Origin: an uncultured Isosphaeraceae bacterium
GTDB lineage: Bacteria; Planctomycetota; Planctomycetia; Isosphaerales; Isosphaeraceae
Assembly (NCBI GenBank): GCA_945957605.1
Contig: CAMFLR010000013.1
Coordinates: 124,001-188,000 of the forward strand
Direction of reading: 5' to 3'
DNA length: 64,000 nt
The notes below the pieces were generated by a model. The model saw nothing but the letters and a program-made list of their open reading frames with translations, did no database searches and had not been told where the DNA came from. Made by a program: the position numbers and the translations under genes. Below are positions 9,001 through 17,183 of this stretch, piece after piece (position 1 is the stretch's first letter; the number at the start of each line of letters is the position of its first letter).

Positions 9001-11853
9001 TCGTCGGAAACCATCGTTTCCAACGAAGAGCTTGACGCGAACCTTGGCCACAATGTCACCGGTTCGGCGCTTGGGTTGACGATCCACGCCTGGCAGGCGA
9101 ACGTGCAGTCGTTCTCGGAAGCCGATGCGAATGCCACGGCGCCTGTCGGCCTCACGGCTGAAGCCCACGCCAGCTCAGAAGCCGACGCCAAGACCTTCTC
9201 GCATATTCACGTCATGTCGGGAACAAACTTGACCCTGACCAACGGCATCGACATCAACGCATTTGGGCCGAACAACGTCTACACCAATTCGGCGGCGACG
9301 GCATCAACGTCTGGGCTCGCGGTCCTGATTTCAAAAGCCAATGCGGGCAGCGTCCGCGATACCGATTGCTGCGTGACAATCGACGCCGGCGTGACGATGA
9401 GCGCGGTGACAGTCTCGATTCATTCCGGTGCGAATCCGCCGCTGAGCTTGACGGACAACTATCTGGTCGACGGCTCCGAGAAGTACGAAGGCATTGATCT
9501 TGGTGGATCGACCTCGGGCTCGAACACGAACGAACCGCCGTGCATCGAAAACGACGGCACCTTCAAACTCACCGGCAAGGGGAAGAAAAAGGCGAAGATT
9601 GGCAACGGCGGCAGCGTCGACGACCTCGCCGACGTGCTACTGGTCGACCAGAACGGCAACGCGTTCAACGGCGCGGTGAACGGACCGTTCACGGTCGATT
9701 CGCTGCGAACCGATACGAACCCCAGTAGCTTCATCATGCAGGCGACGGACGGCACAACCGAAGGTCATTCGACCATCGAGTACGACCCGTACTCCGACGT
9801 TCAGATCATCAACGACAGCCCGTTCGCGATGACCCTGGGAAGTATCAACACGTTTGACAACGTCGGGCCGAAGATCACGCATGAAGGAATGGACGGCGGA
9901 GCACTCTGGACGTACGACCTCGTCGCGGACAACGGCGCGGCGAATGTCGACATCGAAAACACGAATAGTCACCCGACTGACCTGATCGTGCAAGGACCGC
10001 TGTTCGCACCAGGTTCGGACGTCAAGCTCGTGAGCGCTGCGGGCAACATTCTGGGTGGAGGTGCATCGACGAACCTGGGCGCTCCGCCGGCGACTTTCCT
10101 CGTTCGCTCGCTCACCGCCGAGGCTCCTCGCGGAATGGTCGGCTCGCCCGCTGCACCAATCGCGCCTCAGTTTGCGGTTGATCCCAATGCATTCAGCGGG
10201 TTTGGCGATGTCACCGGCCTCACCGGCGTCTATCTGAATCCGACGTTCGCCGCACTTGGCGGTACGCCGGACTTCTTCCTGGGCAACATTCACGCCCTGA
10301 GCGGTCCGGCGATTGTGCGGGTGAACGACGGGCAAATGCTGTCGTTCGTGAATCGCGACGGTCTGCGAGCGCTGTTCACGCCCACAAGCTCGACGTTCCA
10401 TGTTGGTGACATCGATTCGGGCGGCATCGGCGTGTCGATCGTCGTCGGCGTGAATGAAACGCTGATGCAAGATGTTTCGCTCGAAGGCGTGGTGTCGGCG
10501 CCGAAGGGGCAAGTGGTCATCAGTGCGTTGCACGGAGATTTAACTTCTGGCGGCGACACCCAGCTTGTTGAAGGCCAGCGCGTCACACTGAACGCCATGA
10601 GCGTGGGGACCAGCGATTTGCCAATTCTGGTGGCGATCGCCCCGGTGACGTCGACTGCGATCACCGGCGGCGATACCGACCTTCGCAATGGCTTGAATGG
10701 CGTGGCGACGACGGGCGATTTTTATGCTCGCTCGGTCAGAGGCTCGCTGCTCATTGGTCGCGTTGCGAGCGAAGACGGGGACGTTGGGCTCTCGATGGTC
10801 GACAACGGCGCGCCGGGTGAAAATTTCATCATGCCCAACGGCTCGTCGATCGACGCCGAGTTGGGTGCTGTTGTGATCACATCGGCCGATGACGTGATGA
10901 TCGCCCCGGGTGCGACGATCACTGGCGGCCGCTCGATCACGACCACTGGCGGTGCTCACGGCTCGGTGATGGAACTCGACGGAGCCCTGAACGCTCCGCT
11001 CGTGAACATCGAAGCGGGTGGCGGCGATACGTCCGTCGCCCTGCGACAGGTGTTGCTTGGCACCACGGTTACGCTAAACACCAACGACGCGAATGCCACG
11101 TTCTACGTCGGTTCGGCGGCTATTGCGGGTCTCGACGTTACAGGCCGCCCTGCTCCCGTTAAGAACGGCGGCAATCTGTCAACGATTCAGGGCCGGCTTG
11201 TGGTTCAAGGCAGCACCGATGGTGTCGGCCATACACATCTCGTGATCGAGGACGACGGCGACACCGTAAGTCGCACGGTGACAATCGATGCGAACGCGCT
11301 GATTGGTTTGCTCGATCAGGCTGCATCGACTGATGGTTCGACGTTGCCAATTTACTACGCGAATGTCGACGCCCTCGACGTGCTGCTCGGGCGCGGGAAT
11401 GATCTGATCAACATGAAGTCGCTTGATCCAGCGACCGCGACGACCGTCGACGCCGGTGATGGTGATGACACCTTTATCATCGGGCAGATCGGCAAGATGA
11501 ATGATGGTGTCGACCTGCCGTTGATTCTCGGTGGCCTGGGAAATGACACCGTGCAGGCGGCCGACTCGATCAACTACTGGGATCTGACGGGACAGAACCA
11601 GGGAACTGTGACGGGCGACAATGCCTTCCGCTTTGCAAGCATCGAAAACTTGCTTGGTGGAGCACTTGATGACCTGTTCCACTTCGAGGATGGGGCGAAA
11701 GTTGATGGATCGATCACCGGCGGCCGCGGCCAGAATGTGCTCGACTACTCGGCCTATCTCGCGCCGGTGACTGTGAATCTTCTGGATGGAACCGCGACGG
11801 GTGTGGGCCGCAAGATCTCGAACATCACGAAGGTGATTTATCCCAGGTCGTAA
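1..11853 (+). CDS. Giant repetitive beta-helical surface protein (5' end outside window)
   Basis: At least 3,950 residues. The frame is open at base 1, so the GTG there is probably an internal codon and the true start and signal peptide lie upstream. Most of the chain is an irregular repeat of about 50-100 residues with the pattern 'A-x-IG ... NAGGDV-x-V-x-A ... GG-x-G', rich in Ala, Gly, Thr, Val and Asp and almost free of Cys. This is typical of right-handed beta-helix adhesins of the filamentous / LktA-like type. The tail (about residues 3795-3930) has RTX-like calcium-binding stretches: 'LLGRGNDLI', 'DAGDGDDTFIIG', 'GGLGNDTV' and 'GGRGQNVLDYS'. It ends at 'KVIYPRS' with no PEP-CTERM, LPXTG or autotransporter barrel, so any anchoring would be indirect. 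Probable role: secreted or cell-surface adhesin or matrix protein. Family type is fairly sure; exact function is unknown. Confidence 0.85.
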   Translation: MSVALTYDNNDVKAYVGSSNTGINATGNAKIQANAKDVATTTTDSVDVGKDTAVGVSIAVGILNTSEAASLNRNLIAGGSVSVTTTDTAKSTTKSTAAVVGTPFLPNAANSDSATTNQTSFADGLTGGNSSGSVPSLGSSESTANTSAGSNGNSQSSTSVGVAAVIAVDVELVNMTAEIAPNLTVHGGGAVRVGTTSETDGSAEADGAALALGSDTTAATASVAVNAAIVHNNVTIGTGDDIAGNGIAVYAIENLGQTNDFGAQALAGSGSTGGGAGAGSAAVNVLTVETLTTVGQAKLNSTGVLDVVAQNPMTLKNFTGGLALSKDSGAGIAIGINLVLEHYTEATIADGSTLDAVKATHVTSTAGITPSGDLPETLMSLAIGIAGSTDNAVGGSTIVDFFDEKTFAQIGNNTTVNKTAVGGLDQSVIVSAKDTMTVRNAAGGLAGAGGSGVGVGVIVDVLNVDSHATIGDTTTINAGGDVRATAESDDQFFGLCLVAGLASDNAVSVSVTVFVPDYETHASIGANDQIIAGGNVIVAANHDLKVELYGGSLAIGGSNGFGAQVVTMPLHETTEAFIAHNAHVLAKGQTPAVNVSTGVKNNGQVVTQPVSGVSVTAVAFNDFTTVAVGGAVSGGVSLSGSAVVDDQHVNTLAHIDQGAIVYATNGQPAVGPSINLLAANPTTMTSLAGALAGGSSAGIGLGVDVAIVSKNTQAYSDAAVMAADTDVIIKALSSEDVTSITGSITVGGSAAIGGSASVYVFDVTTRAYFGYDASDPTAVKTSNIGIAFGNFQVGARESSSFLQIAGNVAVGGTASVGAGAVVPVVTKHTESFIGQGAQVAALGMGNAVDADTGRYTVTYGVATYPSTMASAAPSNQHRNDIDGNNGTTPNNRLDGRRAADFETSPVHGVVVTAVNRDDLILVGANAGIAGTAAVNATGAINVVSNTTSAHIDTGAQINNVAGVTPSPDQSVVVAAGNDFSVVAIAAGLSVSGTASIALSGTVLVATETTIADVDDGAVVQAKRDIVVQAHTSDDILTVAASVAGAGGVSGSVAASVVVLNDTTHAFIGNLATTDAAGAQASAGGNIVIAASDDTSTLSIAGGLAVGGLGGMSASVGVTVMNKDTEAFAGDHSTINAAGNSSALTVSDGTNNKGAFGTDNTFHGLDIAATSSENIFQLGASGAGGVYVGIAGGVAVELITANTNAFIGKNAHINNNVQGTDRHTPYSVEVSAEDSAKDFSLGGGVGIGVVGIAGGIDVGILRNNTSAFIDDNANVRATGDINVYGLSSEDIQSYGISGAGGLGAVAGSVSVWSIGTDYGTSYTNDGKSGDALHSSDSNGPDEVTGATNSSDDAGSKFQSVADTYLDPSMNPGLSHTKNYGDAHTMSHSSIDQNAQGGQVKSAIASHQFDSGTSARIRDGVTLNAVQDINIKAHDHLAFSVADGTVAVGFVGLGGAVAVVNLDSQVYATMGANDTVNAGGDVNLQGVFDDQVKVFVLAGSGGIVAGGANVAVIHDDSTQEATIGTNTAIERAHDITVESLALRTMHADTAAVQGGGLAVGVTYVELTQDGHTTANIADGVQIGAAFGKQVTGSVLVIAGANNALDDQAFGFAVGLAAGSLDHSKLSITPTVSATVGKNVTILVNGGITVDSFSFADANSEMLNVTGGGISLSVMIADAIVTPFISATVGGGSNLQAGGAIAIEASHNYDANGKPTTMGAHTKATAPGGGVATGTGVSTTSTANAITSVNVATGASLSAGTSVTLSTKLANNADATSLSASASALGVGVSLANATANGAAVTALNGDIVGASTIQITSDTTNNATADSTAIGFGGATVEGGKAVAIASPVNGSVVGGLTNTSFVSANSGITIAATDLSSAKADGLTVSIGGLFSAGLVHAEAQNKPTVGALVSPGSTVSSSFGDINISASHNSRSTGGAIANSFAPGGGLLSGNGSESITDASAQVQANVGRTAVLDAGGDIIIAANSFDRSNSTAKAATFGVVGGVGTVDAESTSSGKTFAYLDGYVVRGDNLKVQAVSSDKATSTAEATGGGLLFGGNGAKANATVSPTITSRIGDGTLNPANYAKVDGDITINSNSITAAEAHANTTTGSGFVGIGISSATATSTPTITSTVGNFTKLTSNNGSVTVAAVHNAANQMDALATTQAPATFGGFVAGTGMAPTAISTPVTSATVGDRVIILALQDVDVNATSTMNAKADCDSTSISGGVSIGAGDAKATANGTTTALVRGIIGNANDVTIEAHGGATADAHGNATALGILAGAAGVTATSLVQPTTLALIGDKTASGSITARGDVSVLADDHVLSTAYSQTTAGGVVGIGISKATATATPTVGAVLTSGSINTKGDVTIHAELKLNDGEETASSTAQSPGGGLISGNGAVTHATASPNVYAGSDVNTVINTSAQGNIDVLAKSHTIADSSSKAETVSLILGIGASDVQADVETQTNALVWGKTTTGGSLAINADSTDRAFTDGQAAGGSTISLMGVSAKSTVNPTTNATLGASDGSSEALFGGNVIVNADENAYGTSTGGEFSISLAGVGVVNTETDVTPKVTAKVGQGTVVNGNGLSVGATFESSKQQSTATANATSGAFFVAITSTSATVNLTPVVLATVEPNAIIGVNGDFNLTTSSTNLAKSEAGSQTFSGVGGGGGVNATTNLGGSSKALAQGVKTLLVGGNLNIDAEDSSMLSADTNALAGGILGAFSASDSEVNSTRDVQAHLGAGVGTVVANTSATIKANATELAKTEADGEDVSGGVGAGTSVAKTSQTTTVTAKVDDNTALTSRGAFIVSATGANTTNGYASASGGGGLAGGDGSDATMYGNIDVQALLGKGVVIHAASIDVGADSKNDANGDADGSAGGLFAGVGSQVAQTDLYSNTIAKSDDSSAAHKGSLNASGDISFHAHGEDGGLSITTGGSGGFVGAGGASNSFYVHAPYVLAAVGDNTTINAGGTLSVLASDSLTPISVASAGSLAVGGVASQGASSETIVSNEELDANLGHNVTGSALGLTIHAWQANVQSFSEADANATAPVGLTAEAHASSEADAKTFSHIHVMSGTNLTLTNGIDINAFGPNNVYTNSAATASTSGLAVLISKANAGSVRDTDCCVTIDAGVTMSAVTVSIHSGANPPLSLTDNYLVDGSEKYEGIDLGGSTSGSNTNEPPCIENDGTFKLTGKGKKKAKIGNGGSVDDLADVLLVDQNGNAFNGAVNGPFTVDSLRTDTNPSSFIMQATDGTTEGHSTIEYDPYSDVQIINDSPFAMTLGSINTFDNVGPKITHEGMDGGALWTYDLVADNGAANVDIENTNSHPTDLIVQGPLFAPGSDVKLVSAAGNILGGGASTNLGAPPATFLVRSLTAEAPRGMVGSPAAPIAPQFAVDPNAFSGFGDVTGLTGVYLNPTFAALGGTPDFFLGNIHALSGPAIVRVNDGQMLSFVNRDGLRALFTPTSSTFHVGDIDSGGIGVSIVVGVNETLMQDVSLEGVVSAPKGQVVISALHGDLTSGGDTQLVEGQRVTLNAMSVGTSDLPILVAIAPVTSTAITGGDTDLRNGLNGVATTGDFYARSVRGSLLIGRVASEDGDVGLSMVDNGAPGENFIMPNGSSIDAELGAVVITSADDVMIAPGATITGGRSITTTGGAHGSVMELDGALNAPLVNIEAGGGDTSVALRQVLLGTTVTLNTNDANATFYVGSAAIAGLDVTGRPAPVKNGGNLSTIQGRLVVQGSTDGVGHTHLVIEDDGDTVSRTVTIDANALIGLLDQAASTDGSTLPIYYANVDALDVLLGRGNDLINMKSLDPATATTVDAGDGDDTFIIGQIGKMNDGVDLPLILGGLGNDTVQAADSINYWDLTGQNQGTVTGDNAFRFASIENLLGGALDDLFHFEDGAKVDGSITGGRGQNVLDYSAYLAPVTVNLLDGTATGVGRKISNITKVIYPRS

Positions 11854-11897
11854 TCGTGAAGACCAGGAAGCGTCTTTTTACCACAGAGGTTTTTCAA

Positions 11898-12728
11898 ATG
11901 TTGAAGCGTAGGATGTTTCTGCGTGTCGCGCTGATTGCGATGGTGGCCGCGGTGGTTGGCGGCCTTGGGGACGAGGCGCAGGCAGGCTCAATCAAATTGG
12001 CAATTGTTCACGCCGATACGCAAACGTCGGTCGACGGGCTGGCGACAGCTCTCGGAGCGACAGGATTTTTCGCCCCGATCGGCGCCGGCGACGAATTCGA
12101 CGCGTCGGTCAGCACGCCGAGCGTAGCACAGCTTTCGAGCTACGACGTTGTTCTTTCGTACACAAACTACGCCCCCGCCGACTCGACGGCACTCGGCGAC
12201 CTGCTCCACGACCTCGCCGATCTGCGTAAAGGTGTGGTGTTGGCGACCTACGGCCTGGCCGACGTGAGCGGGACGGTTGGGGGCTTCAATTCCTTCGCAG
12301 GCGGAATTACCAATCCTGGATATTCGCCGCTGGTGATTGGAACAGCGCTGACGGATCTTGATGGGACCATCGTGCCAATCAATCCGGCCGATCCGCTCTT
12401 CGCCGGAGTAAATTTGCCAACGCTCACATATTATCACGACACTTTTTTCGCCAATGCAACACTCGACCCTGGCGCCACGCTACTCGCCACCGATGGCAGC
12501 GGCATCGACCTCGCGGCGCTGAGTTCTTCGGGCCGCATCCTGGCTTTGAACCTTTTCCCGGGGACCGACCCGACGGGTAACAACGACGAATTCTACAAAT
12601 TGCTCGGCAATGCGCTTGTCGAGGTTGCTCCCACAACCACTGGCGTCCCCGAGCCTGCGACGATTGGAACCGCGCTTGCAGGAGCGTTCGCGCTTGTCGT
12701 GGTTGGTCGACGGAAACGACGTGACTAA
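11898..12728 (+). CDS. PEP-CTERM secreted protein, ThuA/GATase-like
   Basis: 276 residues. I chose the ATG at 11898 because AGAGG (11885-11889) lies 8 nt upstream and a signal peptide follows at once ('MFLRVALIAMVAAVVGGLG', cleavage after 'DEAQA'). An earlier in-frame GTG at 11856 has no ribosome site. The mature part ('IKLAIVHADTQTSVDGL...', '...YDVVLSYTNYAP...') resembles the alpha/beta fold of ThuA or glutamine-amidotransferase-like domains. I see no catalytic Cys, so a binding role is as likely as an enzymatic one. The C terminus is a textbook PEP-CTERM sorting signal: 'VPEPATIGTALAGA', a hydrophobic stretch, then 'GRRKRRD'. This implies export and processing by an exosortase encoded elsewhere. 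It starts 44 nt after the giant gene and may be co-transcribed with it. Confidence 0.85.
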   Translation: MLKRRMFLRVALIAMVAAVVGGLGDEAQAGSIKLAIVHADTQTSVDGLATALGATGFFAPIGAGDEFDASVSTPSVAQLSSYDVVLSYTNYAPADSTALGDLLHDLADLRKGVVLATYGLADVSGTVGGFNSFAGGITNPGYSPLVIGTALTDLDGTIVPINPADPLFAGVNLPTLTYYHDTFFANATLDPGATLLATDGSGIDLAALSSSGRILALNLFPGTDPTGNNDEFYKLLGNALVEVAPTTTGVPEPATIGTALAGAFALVVVGRRKRRD

Positions 12729-13811
12729 ACGGAGTTGATCGCTGCTAACGGAATAAATTCGGGGCGCCATGCTTGAATCGCAAACGTAAGCATGCCGAAA
12801 ATGAGTAGAGTGAAAGCCTTTATAATCAATATGTTTGCGTCGAAGACGCAGGCATGGCGCCCTGGTGAAATGAAATGTGGATTGGCGTTGCGCCAAGATT
12901 CAAAATCGGATGCTGACCCGCGCGCGTTGTGATTTCACGCCGATGGTATGCGGCTAACCGCGTATTGTTTGGTCGCGAAGTGTATTGAAAATCGCGGTCG
13001 CAAAACGGTTCATTGAAAGACGATTGTGAACCAAAGCGAACGCCAAATGCAGCACGCGAGTTGATGGGCGAACATTGGACGCTGGCCCGCACAGTATTTG
13101 ATGATTTTGTACTCGGTTTTTGCAAAGCCGAGCGACGGTTTTCATGGATTGATGGCGATCCGGTTGGGTGAGGTTCGCCTTGTTGAGCGTGCCGGTTGTC
13201 ACAGTCGCCGGACTTCTGCGTTCGCGGTATGCGGATGTCGCGACTTTTTGTGTCGCGTCACTTTACGGTGCTTCGCATTCTGGCACCTGATGTCACCAAA
13301 CTCCGCACCTGTTTTTTACATCAGCAAACGAGCTATTATTGATTAGATCGCAGAGTGGCTGCAAAAGTGTCATACGGCTGCAAACTCGGGCGCGTCGTTT
13401 TTTCGGGACATCGGTACTTCTACAATCGCAAGCGCACCGATTTGAGGCTAGACTTGGGGGTGTTCGTCATGTTTGAATTTGAGGAAATTGTCCCGCCGTG
13501 CCGTGCTCGTTGGGCGGGATAACCTGCGAAGACCTCGCGGGCCGAAACGTTAATTTAGGCGCAGTGAGTGAACGATGAAAGCACTCCTTACCCTCTCAGT
13601 CGCTTTTGTCGTCCCCTACCTCCGCGCGACGTCGCACCAGTCTTCACTCTCCTCGGCGTTGTCTCGTCACTCGCTATAAAAAACAGGTGATACGAGCTTC
13701 TGCCGTAAGTTGAAGTAAATGAGGAGGTTGCGTTTGGTCGCACTTGCGGGCGACCTTTTCAGGCTGCGCGTCGGATAACCGGCATTTGATGGCAAAGTAG
13801 GGCAACCAAGA
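12729..13811 (+). other. Non-coding gap before the NRPS genes
   Basis: About 1.1 kb with lower GC than its neighbours and no convincing gene. Short frames exist on both strands, but none has a ribosome site with a recognisable protein. It contains the palindrome listed separately (12762-12862) and a 34-codon frame at 13575-13679 with a hydrophobic start. The first NRPS promoter should lie here, but I could not pick a convincing -35/-10 pair. Confidence 0.6.
12762..12862. repeat. Imperfect two-part palindrome, about 100 bp
   Basis: Outer arms are a perfect 11-bp inverted match: GGGCGCCATGC at 12762-12772 and GCATGGCGCCC at 12852-12862. Inner arms CGCAAAC (12779-12785) and GTTTGCG (12833-12839) also pair. 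Spacers between the arms differ (6 and 12 nt). It starts 33 nt after the PEP-CTERM stop. There is no T-run after it, so it is not a standard intrinsic terminator. It could be a terminator-like RNA fold or a small MITE-like element. A TATAAT (12821-12826) sits in the loop without a matching -35. Confidence 0.6.
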
Positions 13812-16800
13812 GTGGCTGAGACGAGCACTCCCAATCGCGGGAATGAGGGTAATGATCGCGCGGCGTCGCTTTCCGCGACGAAACAGGCGCTGCTGGCGGC
13901 GTGGGCCAAGTCGCGCGGTCGCGACGCAGCCGACGCGATCCCTCGCGCACGCTATGGCGACTCTGCACCAACCTCGTTCGCGCAAGAAATGCTCTGGTTG
14001 GTCGACCAGATCACACCCGACGGTTCGGCTTACAACGTCCCTCGCGCTCTTTGGTTGGGCGGAGCGCTCGACGAACCGGCACTTGGGCGGGCGCTCGACG
14101 CCATCGTGGCACGGCACGAGGTGTTGCGAACGACGATCACCTCAGTTGACGGCAGCGCTGTACAAATCATTAGTCCTGCGCGCCCCGTTGAATTGACGAC
14201 GGTCGATCTTTCGGATCTCCCTTCCGACACGCGCGAGCGCGAATTGCGGCGTTTGCAAATCGCCGAGGGGAGTCGCCGGTTCGACCTGAGCAGCGACTTG
14301 ATGTTGCGTGCCCGGCTGATTCGCCTTGCCGACGACGAACACGTCCTGCTGTTGACGACTCATCACATCGCGTCAGACGGGTGGTCGGGCGGCGTACTCT
14401 ATCGCGAGCTTGGGTCGCTCTACGGCGCTTTTTCGCGCGGCGACTCGGCGACACTTCCAACTCCAGCGATTCAATACGCCGATTTCGCGATCTGGCAGCG
14501 GCGGCGATTCGCGGGAGACGCGCTCAATAGCCAGCTCGAATTCTGGCGGCAGCAGCTCGCTGGAGCCCCTGCTCTGCTCGAATTGCCGAGCGACCGGCCT
14601 CGTCCCGCCGTGCGGAGCACGCAGGGCGCAAGGCAGTTCATGGATGTGCCAGAATCATGTCTTGATGCGTTGCGGGCACTCTCTCGGCGCGAGGGAGTGA
14701 CGCTGTTCGTGACCTTGCTGGCCACGTTCGAGGCTCTGCTACACCGCTACACCGGTCGAGACGATTTGATTGTTGGAACTCCGGCGGCAGGCCGCGATCG
14801 CGAGGAGCTGCACGGCTCGATCGGCGCATTTGCCAACACGCTCGTGCTGCGAACGGATGTAAGTGGCGATCCTACGTTTCGCGATTCGCTTGCTCGCGTG
14901 CGAGGCGTCATGATCGACGCACTTGCAAATCAAGATGTACCGTTTGATCGACTCGTCGCCGAGTTGAAACCCGCGCGCACGGTCGGAACCAATCCGATCT
15001 TTCAGGTCTTTTTCGCGCTCGGTGTTCCCACGCCCGAGCCAGATTTCGGTTCGCTCAATACGCGACGAATGAAGGTCGAACGCGGAACCGAAAAGTTCGA
15101 TCTTACCGTCGGCATCACTGAGCGGCCCGATGGACTGACCGCCTCATTCGAATACAGTACCGACCTGTTCGACGAGGCGACGATCGCCCGAATGATGGAT
15201 CATTACGGCCGCTTGCTTGAGGCGGTGGCTGATGATCCCTCATGCCGTATATCGCGTTTACCCTTGATGAGTGCCGACGAGCGGAACCGGGTGCTCGTCG
15301 AATGGAACGCGCCAGCGAGTGCAGACGAGAGTTTGTGCGTTCATGAATTGATACGCGATTGCATAACCAGTCATGCCGGAGAAATCGCTGTTGTCGCGGA
15401 AGGTGAATCGCTGACTTACGCCGAACTTGATGCGCGGGCCACCCGGCTGGCGAGACGCTTGCAAGCGCGAGGCGTTGGTCGCGGCGTGCCTGTTGGAGTT
15501 TGTTTGCGGCGATCGGCCGAGCTTGTCGTTTCGTTGCTCGCGGTGCTCAAGGCGGGCGGTGCTTACGTACCACTCGACCCCGATTATCCGCCGCAACGAC
15601 TCGCCTGGATGCTTGAAGATACGAACGCACCGGTTGTTGTTACCGAGCGAAGTGTGCTCGATGCGCTGCCGGCGACGCAGGCAATTGCATTGCTTGTGGA
15701 TGAGTGCGATGACTCCGACGCGAGCTTGCCTGAACTCTCCGACCCAGGAGTTCGGCCCGATGATTTGGCCTATGTGCTTTACACTTCGGGCTCGACTGGT
15801 CGTCCGAAGGGTGTGATGGTTACGCATCGTGCGGTTGTGAACTTTCTACAATCGATGGCGCGCGAACCGGGGCTCGGTCGCGACGATGTGTTGCTCGCAG
15901 TAACTACGGTTTCGTTCGATATCGCTGGGCTCGAGCTCTTTCTGCCGCTCACGGTTGGTGCGCGTGTTGTCATTGCGTCACGGTCAGTGGCGAGCGACGG
16001 AACATTGTTGGAAGCCGCGCTGGTCGAACACGGTGTGACGACAATGCAGGCGACGCCTGCAACCTGGCGGATGTTGATTGATTCCGGCTGGCGTCGCGAC
16101 GAAAACCTCAAAGCGCTTTGCGGTGGCGAAGCGATGGGGCGCGATCTGGCGCAACGGTTGGCGGTGCGCTGTAGATCGGTCTGGAATATGTACGGACCGA
16201 CCGAGACGACGATCTGGTCGACTCTCGATCGCGTCGATCCCGAAAATGATGAAACTGTGCTCATAGGAAGACCGATTGTCGGCACGCAAATCTACATTCT
16301 TGATGTGAATGGCGAGCCCGTGCCACCGGGCGTTGCGGGTGAACTCTTTATTGGTGGCGTCGGCCTGGCGCGAGGTTACTGGCGACGTCAGGTGCTTACC
16401 GCAGAAAAGTTCCTGCCCGATCCGTTCGGGACGATTCCTGGTGGTCGCATCTATCGCACGGGAGACCTCGCTCGCTGGCGTTCTGATGGTCGCATCGAGT
16501 GTTTAGGCCGCATCGATCATCAGGTGAAACTGCGCGGATTTCGAATCGAGCTGGGCGAGATTGAATCGGCACTCGAACGGCGCGACGACATTCGGCAGGC
16601 TGTCGCAGACGTGCGTGAATTCGGTTCTGGTGACCAGCGGCTTGTCGCTTATTTCGTTGCGGCGGAGGGAGCGGCACCCAATCCTGCAGAGCTACGGCAG
16701 GCACTTGCTGAGTCGTTGCCGCATTACATGATTCCCGGAGCATTTGTTCAGTTGGCTGCGCTGCCCCGAACGCCGGCCGGAAAAATCGACCGCAAAGCAT

Positions 16801-17183
16801 TGCCCATGCCCGACGGCGTAACATCAACGGCCCGCGAATTGACGCTACCGAGTTCGCCGCTTGAAGAGGAATTGTGCGCCATCTGGGGGAGCGTGCTTGG
16901 GATTGGCGAAATCGGGATTCACGACGACTTCTTCGAGCTGGGCGGACATTCGCTGCTGGCGGCGGGGTTGATCGCGCGGACCCGAAGCGCGCTGGGAGTT
17001 GAAGTACCGACGCGATTTGTTTTCGAAGCACCAACAATTGCTGCGATGGCCGAGCGGATCGAGCGCCTATTGCTTCAAGACGCGGACGACGACCTGATGA
17101 GCGACCTGCTCGCCGAGTTAGAAGAATCGAACGACTCTCCTGAGACTGAAGCTGCCCAGGCCCAGCGAGGGGCCGCATCATGA
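13812..17183 (+). CDS. NRPS module 1 (C-A-T), predicted Gly
   Basis: 1,123 residues; GTG start, the only plausible start before the domain, without a strong Shine-Dalgarno. Condensation domain about residues 50-480 with intact 'HHIASDG' (about 184). Adenylation domain about 510-1000 with 'LYTSGSTGRPKG' (about 655), 'YGPTETT', 'YRTGD' and 'GKIDRKALP'. Carrier domain about 1015-1090 with 'DDFFELGGHSLL', the Ser being the phosphopantetheine site (about 1047). Aligning by eye to GrsA-Phe gives specificity residues D-I-L-Q-L-G-M-I-W-K, one change from the known Gly code DILQLGLIWK, so Gly is predicted. Because the first domain is a condensation domain and not a loading A domain, the module should accept an upstream acyl or aminoacyl group. 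It overlaps the next NRPS by 4 nt, so the two are translationally coupled. Confidence 0.95.
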   Translation: MAETSTPNRGNEGNDRAASLSATKQALLAAWAKSRGRDAADAIPRARYGDSAPTSFAQEMLWLVDQITPDGSAYNVPRALWLGGALDEPALGRALDAIVARHEVLRTTITSVDGSAVQIISPARPVELTTVDLSDLPSDTRERELRRLQIAEGSRRFDLSSDLMLRARLIRLADDEHVLLLTTHHIASDGWSGGVLYRELGSLYGAFSRGDSATLPTPAIQYADFAIWQRRRFAGDALNSQLEFWRQQLAGAPALLELPSDRPRPAVRSTQGARQFMDVPESCLDALRALSRREGVTLFVTLLATFEALLHRYTGRDDLIVGTPAAGRDREELHGSIGAFANTLVLRTDVSGDPTFRDSLARVRGVMIDALANQDVPFDRLVAELKPARTVGTNPIFQVFFALGVPTPEPDFGSLNTRRMKVERGTEKFDLTVGITERPDGLTASFEYSTDLFDEATIARMMDHYGRLLEAVADDPSCRISRLPLMSADERNRVLVEWNAPASADESLCVHELIRDCITSHAGEIAVVAEGESLTYAELDARATRLARRLQARGVGRGVPVGVCLRRSAELVVSLLAVLKAGGAYVPLDPDYPPQRLAWMLEDTNAPVVVTERSVLDALPATQAIALLVDECDDSDASLPELSDPGVRPDDLAYVLYTSGSTGRPKGVMVTHRAVVNFLQSMAREPGLGRDDVLLAVTTVSFDIAGLELFLPLTVGARVVIASRSVASDGTLLEAALVEHGVTTMQATPATWRMLIDSGWRRDENLKALCGGEAMGRDLAQRLAVRCRSVWNMYGPTETTIWSTLDRVDPENDETVLIGRPIVGTQIYILDVNGEPVPPGVAGELFIGGVGLARGYWRRQVLTAEKFLPDPFGTIPGGRIYRTGDLARWRSDGRIECLGRIDHQVKLRGFRIELGEIESALERRDDIRQAVADVREFGSGDQRLVAYFVAAEGAAPNPAELRQALAESLPHYMIPGAFVQLAALPRTPAGKIDRKALPMPDGVTSTARELTLPSSPLEEELCAIWGSVLGIGEIGIHDDFFELGGHSLLAAGLIARTRSALGVEVPTRFVFEAPTIAAMAERIERLLLQDADDDLMSDLLAELEESNDSPETEAAQAQRGAAS

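Noticed and set aside
13575..13679. 34-codon frame with hydrophobic start ('MKALLTLSVAFVVPYL')
   Set aside because: Only a weak GTGAG upstream and no homology I can recognise; possible leader peptide but unsupported.
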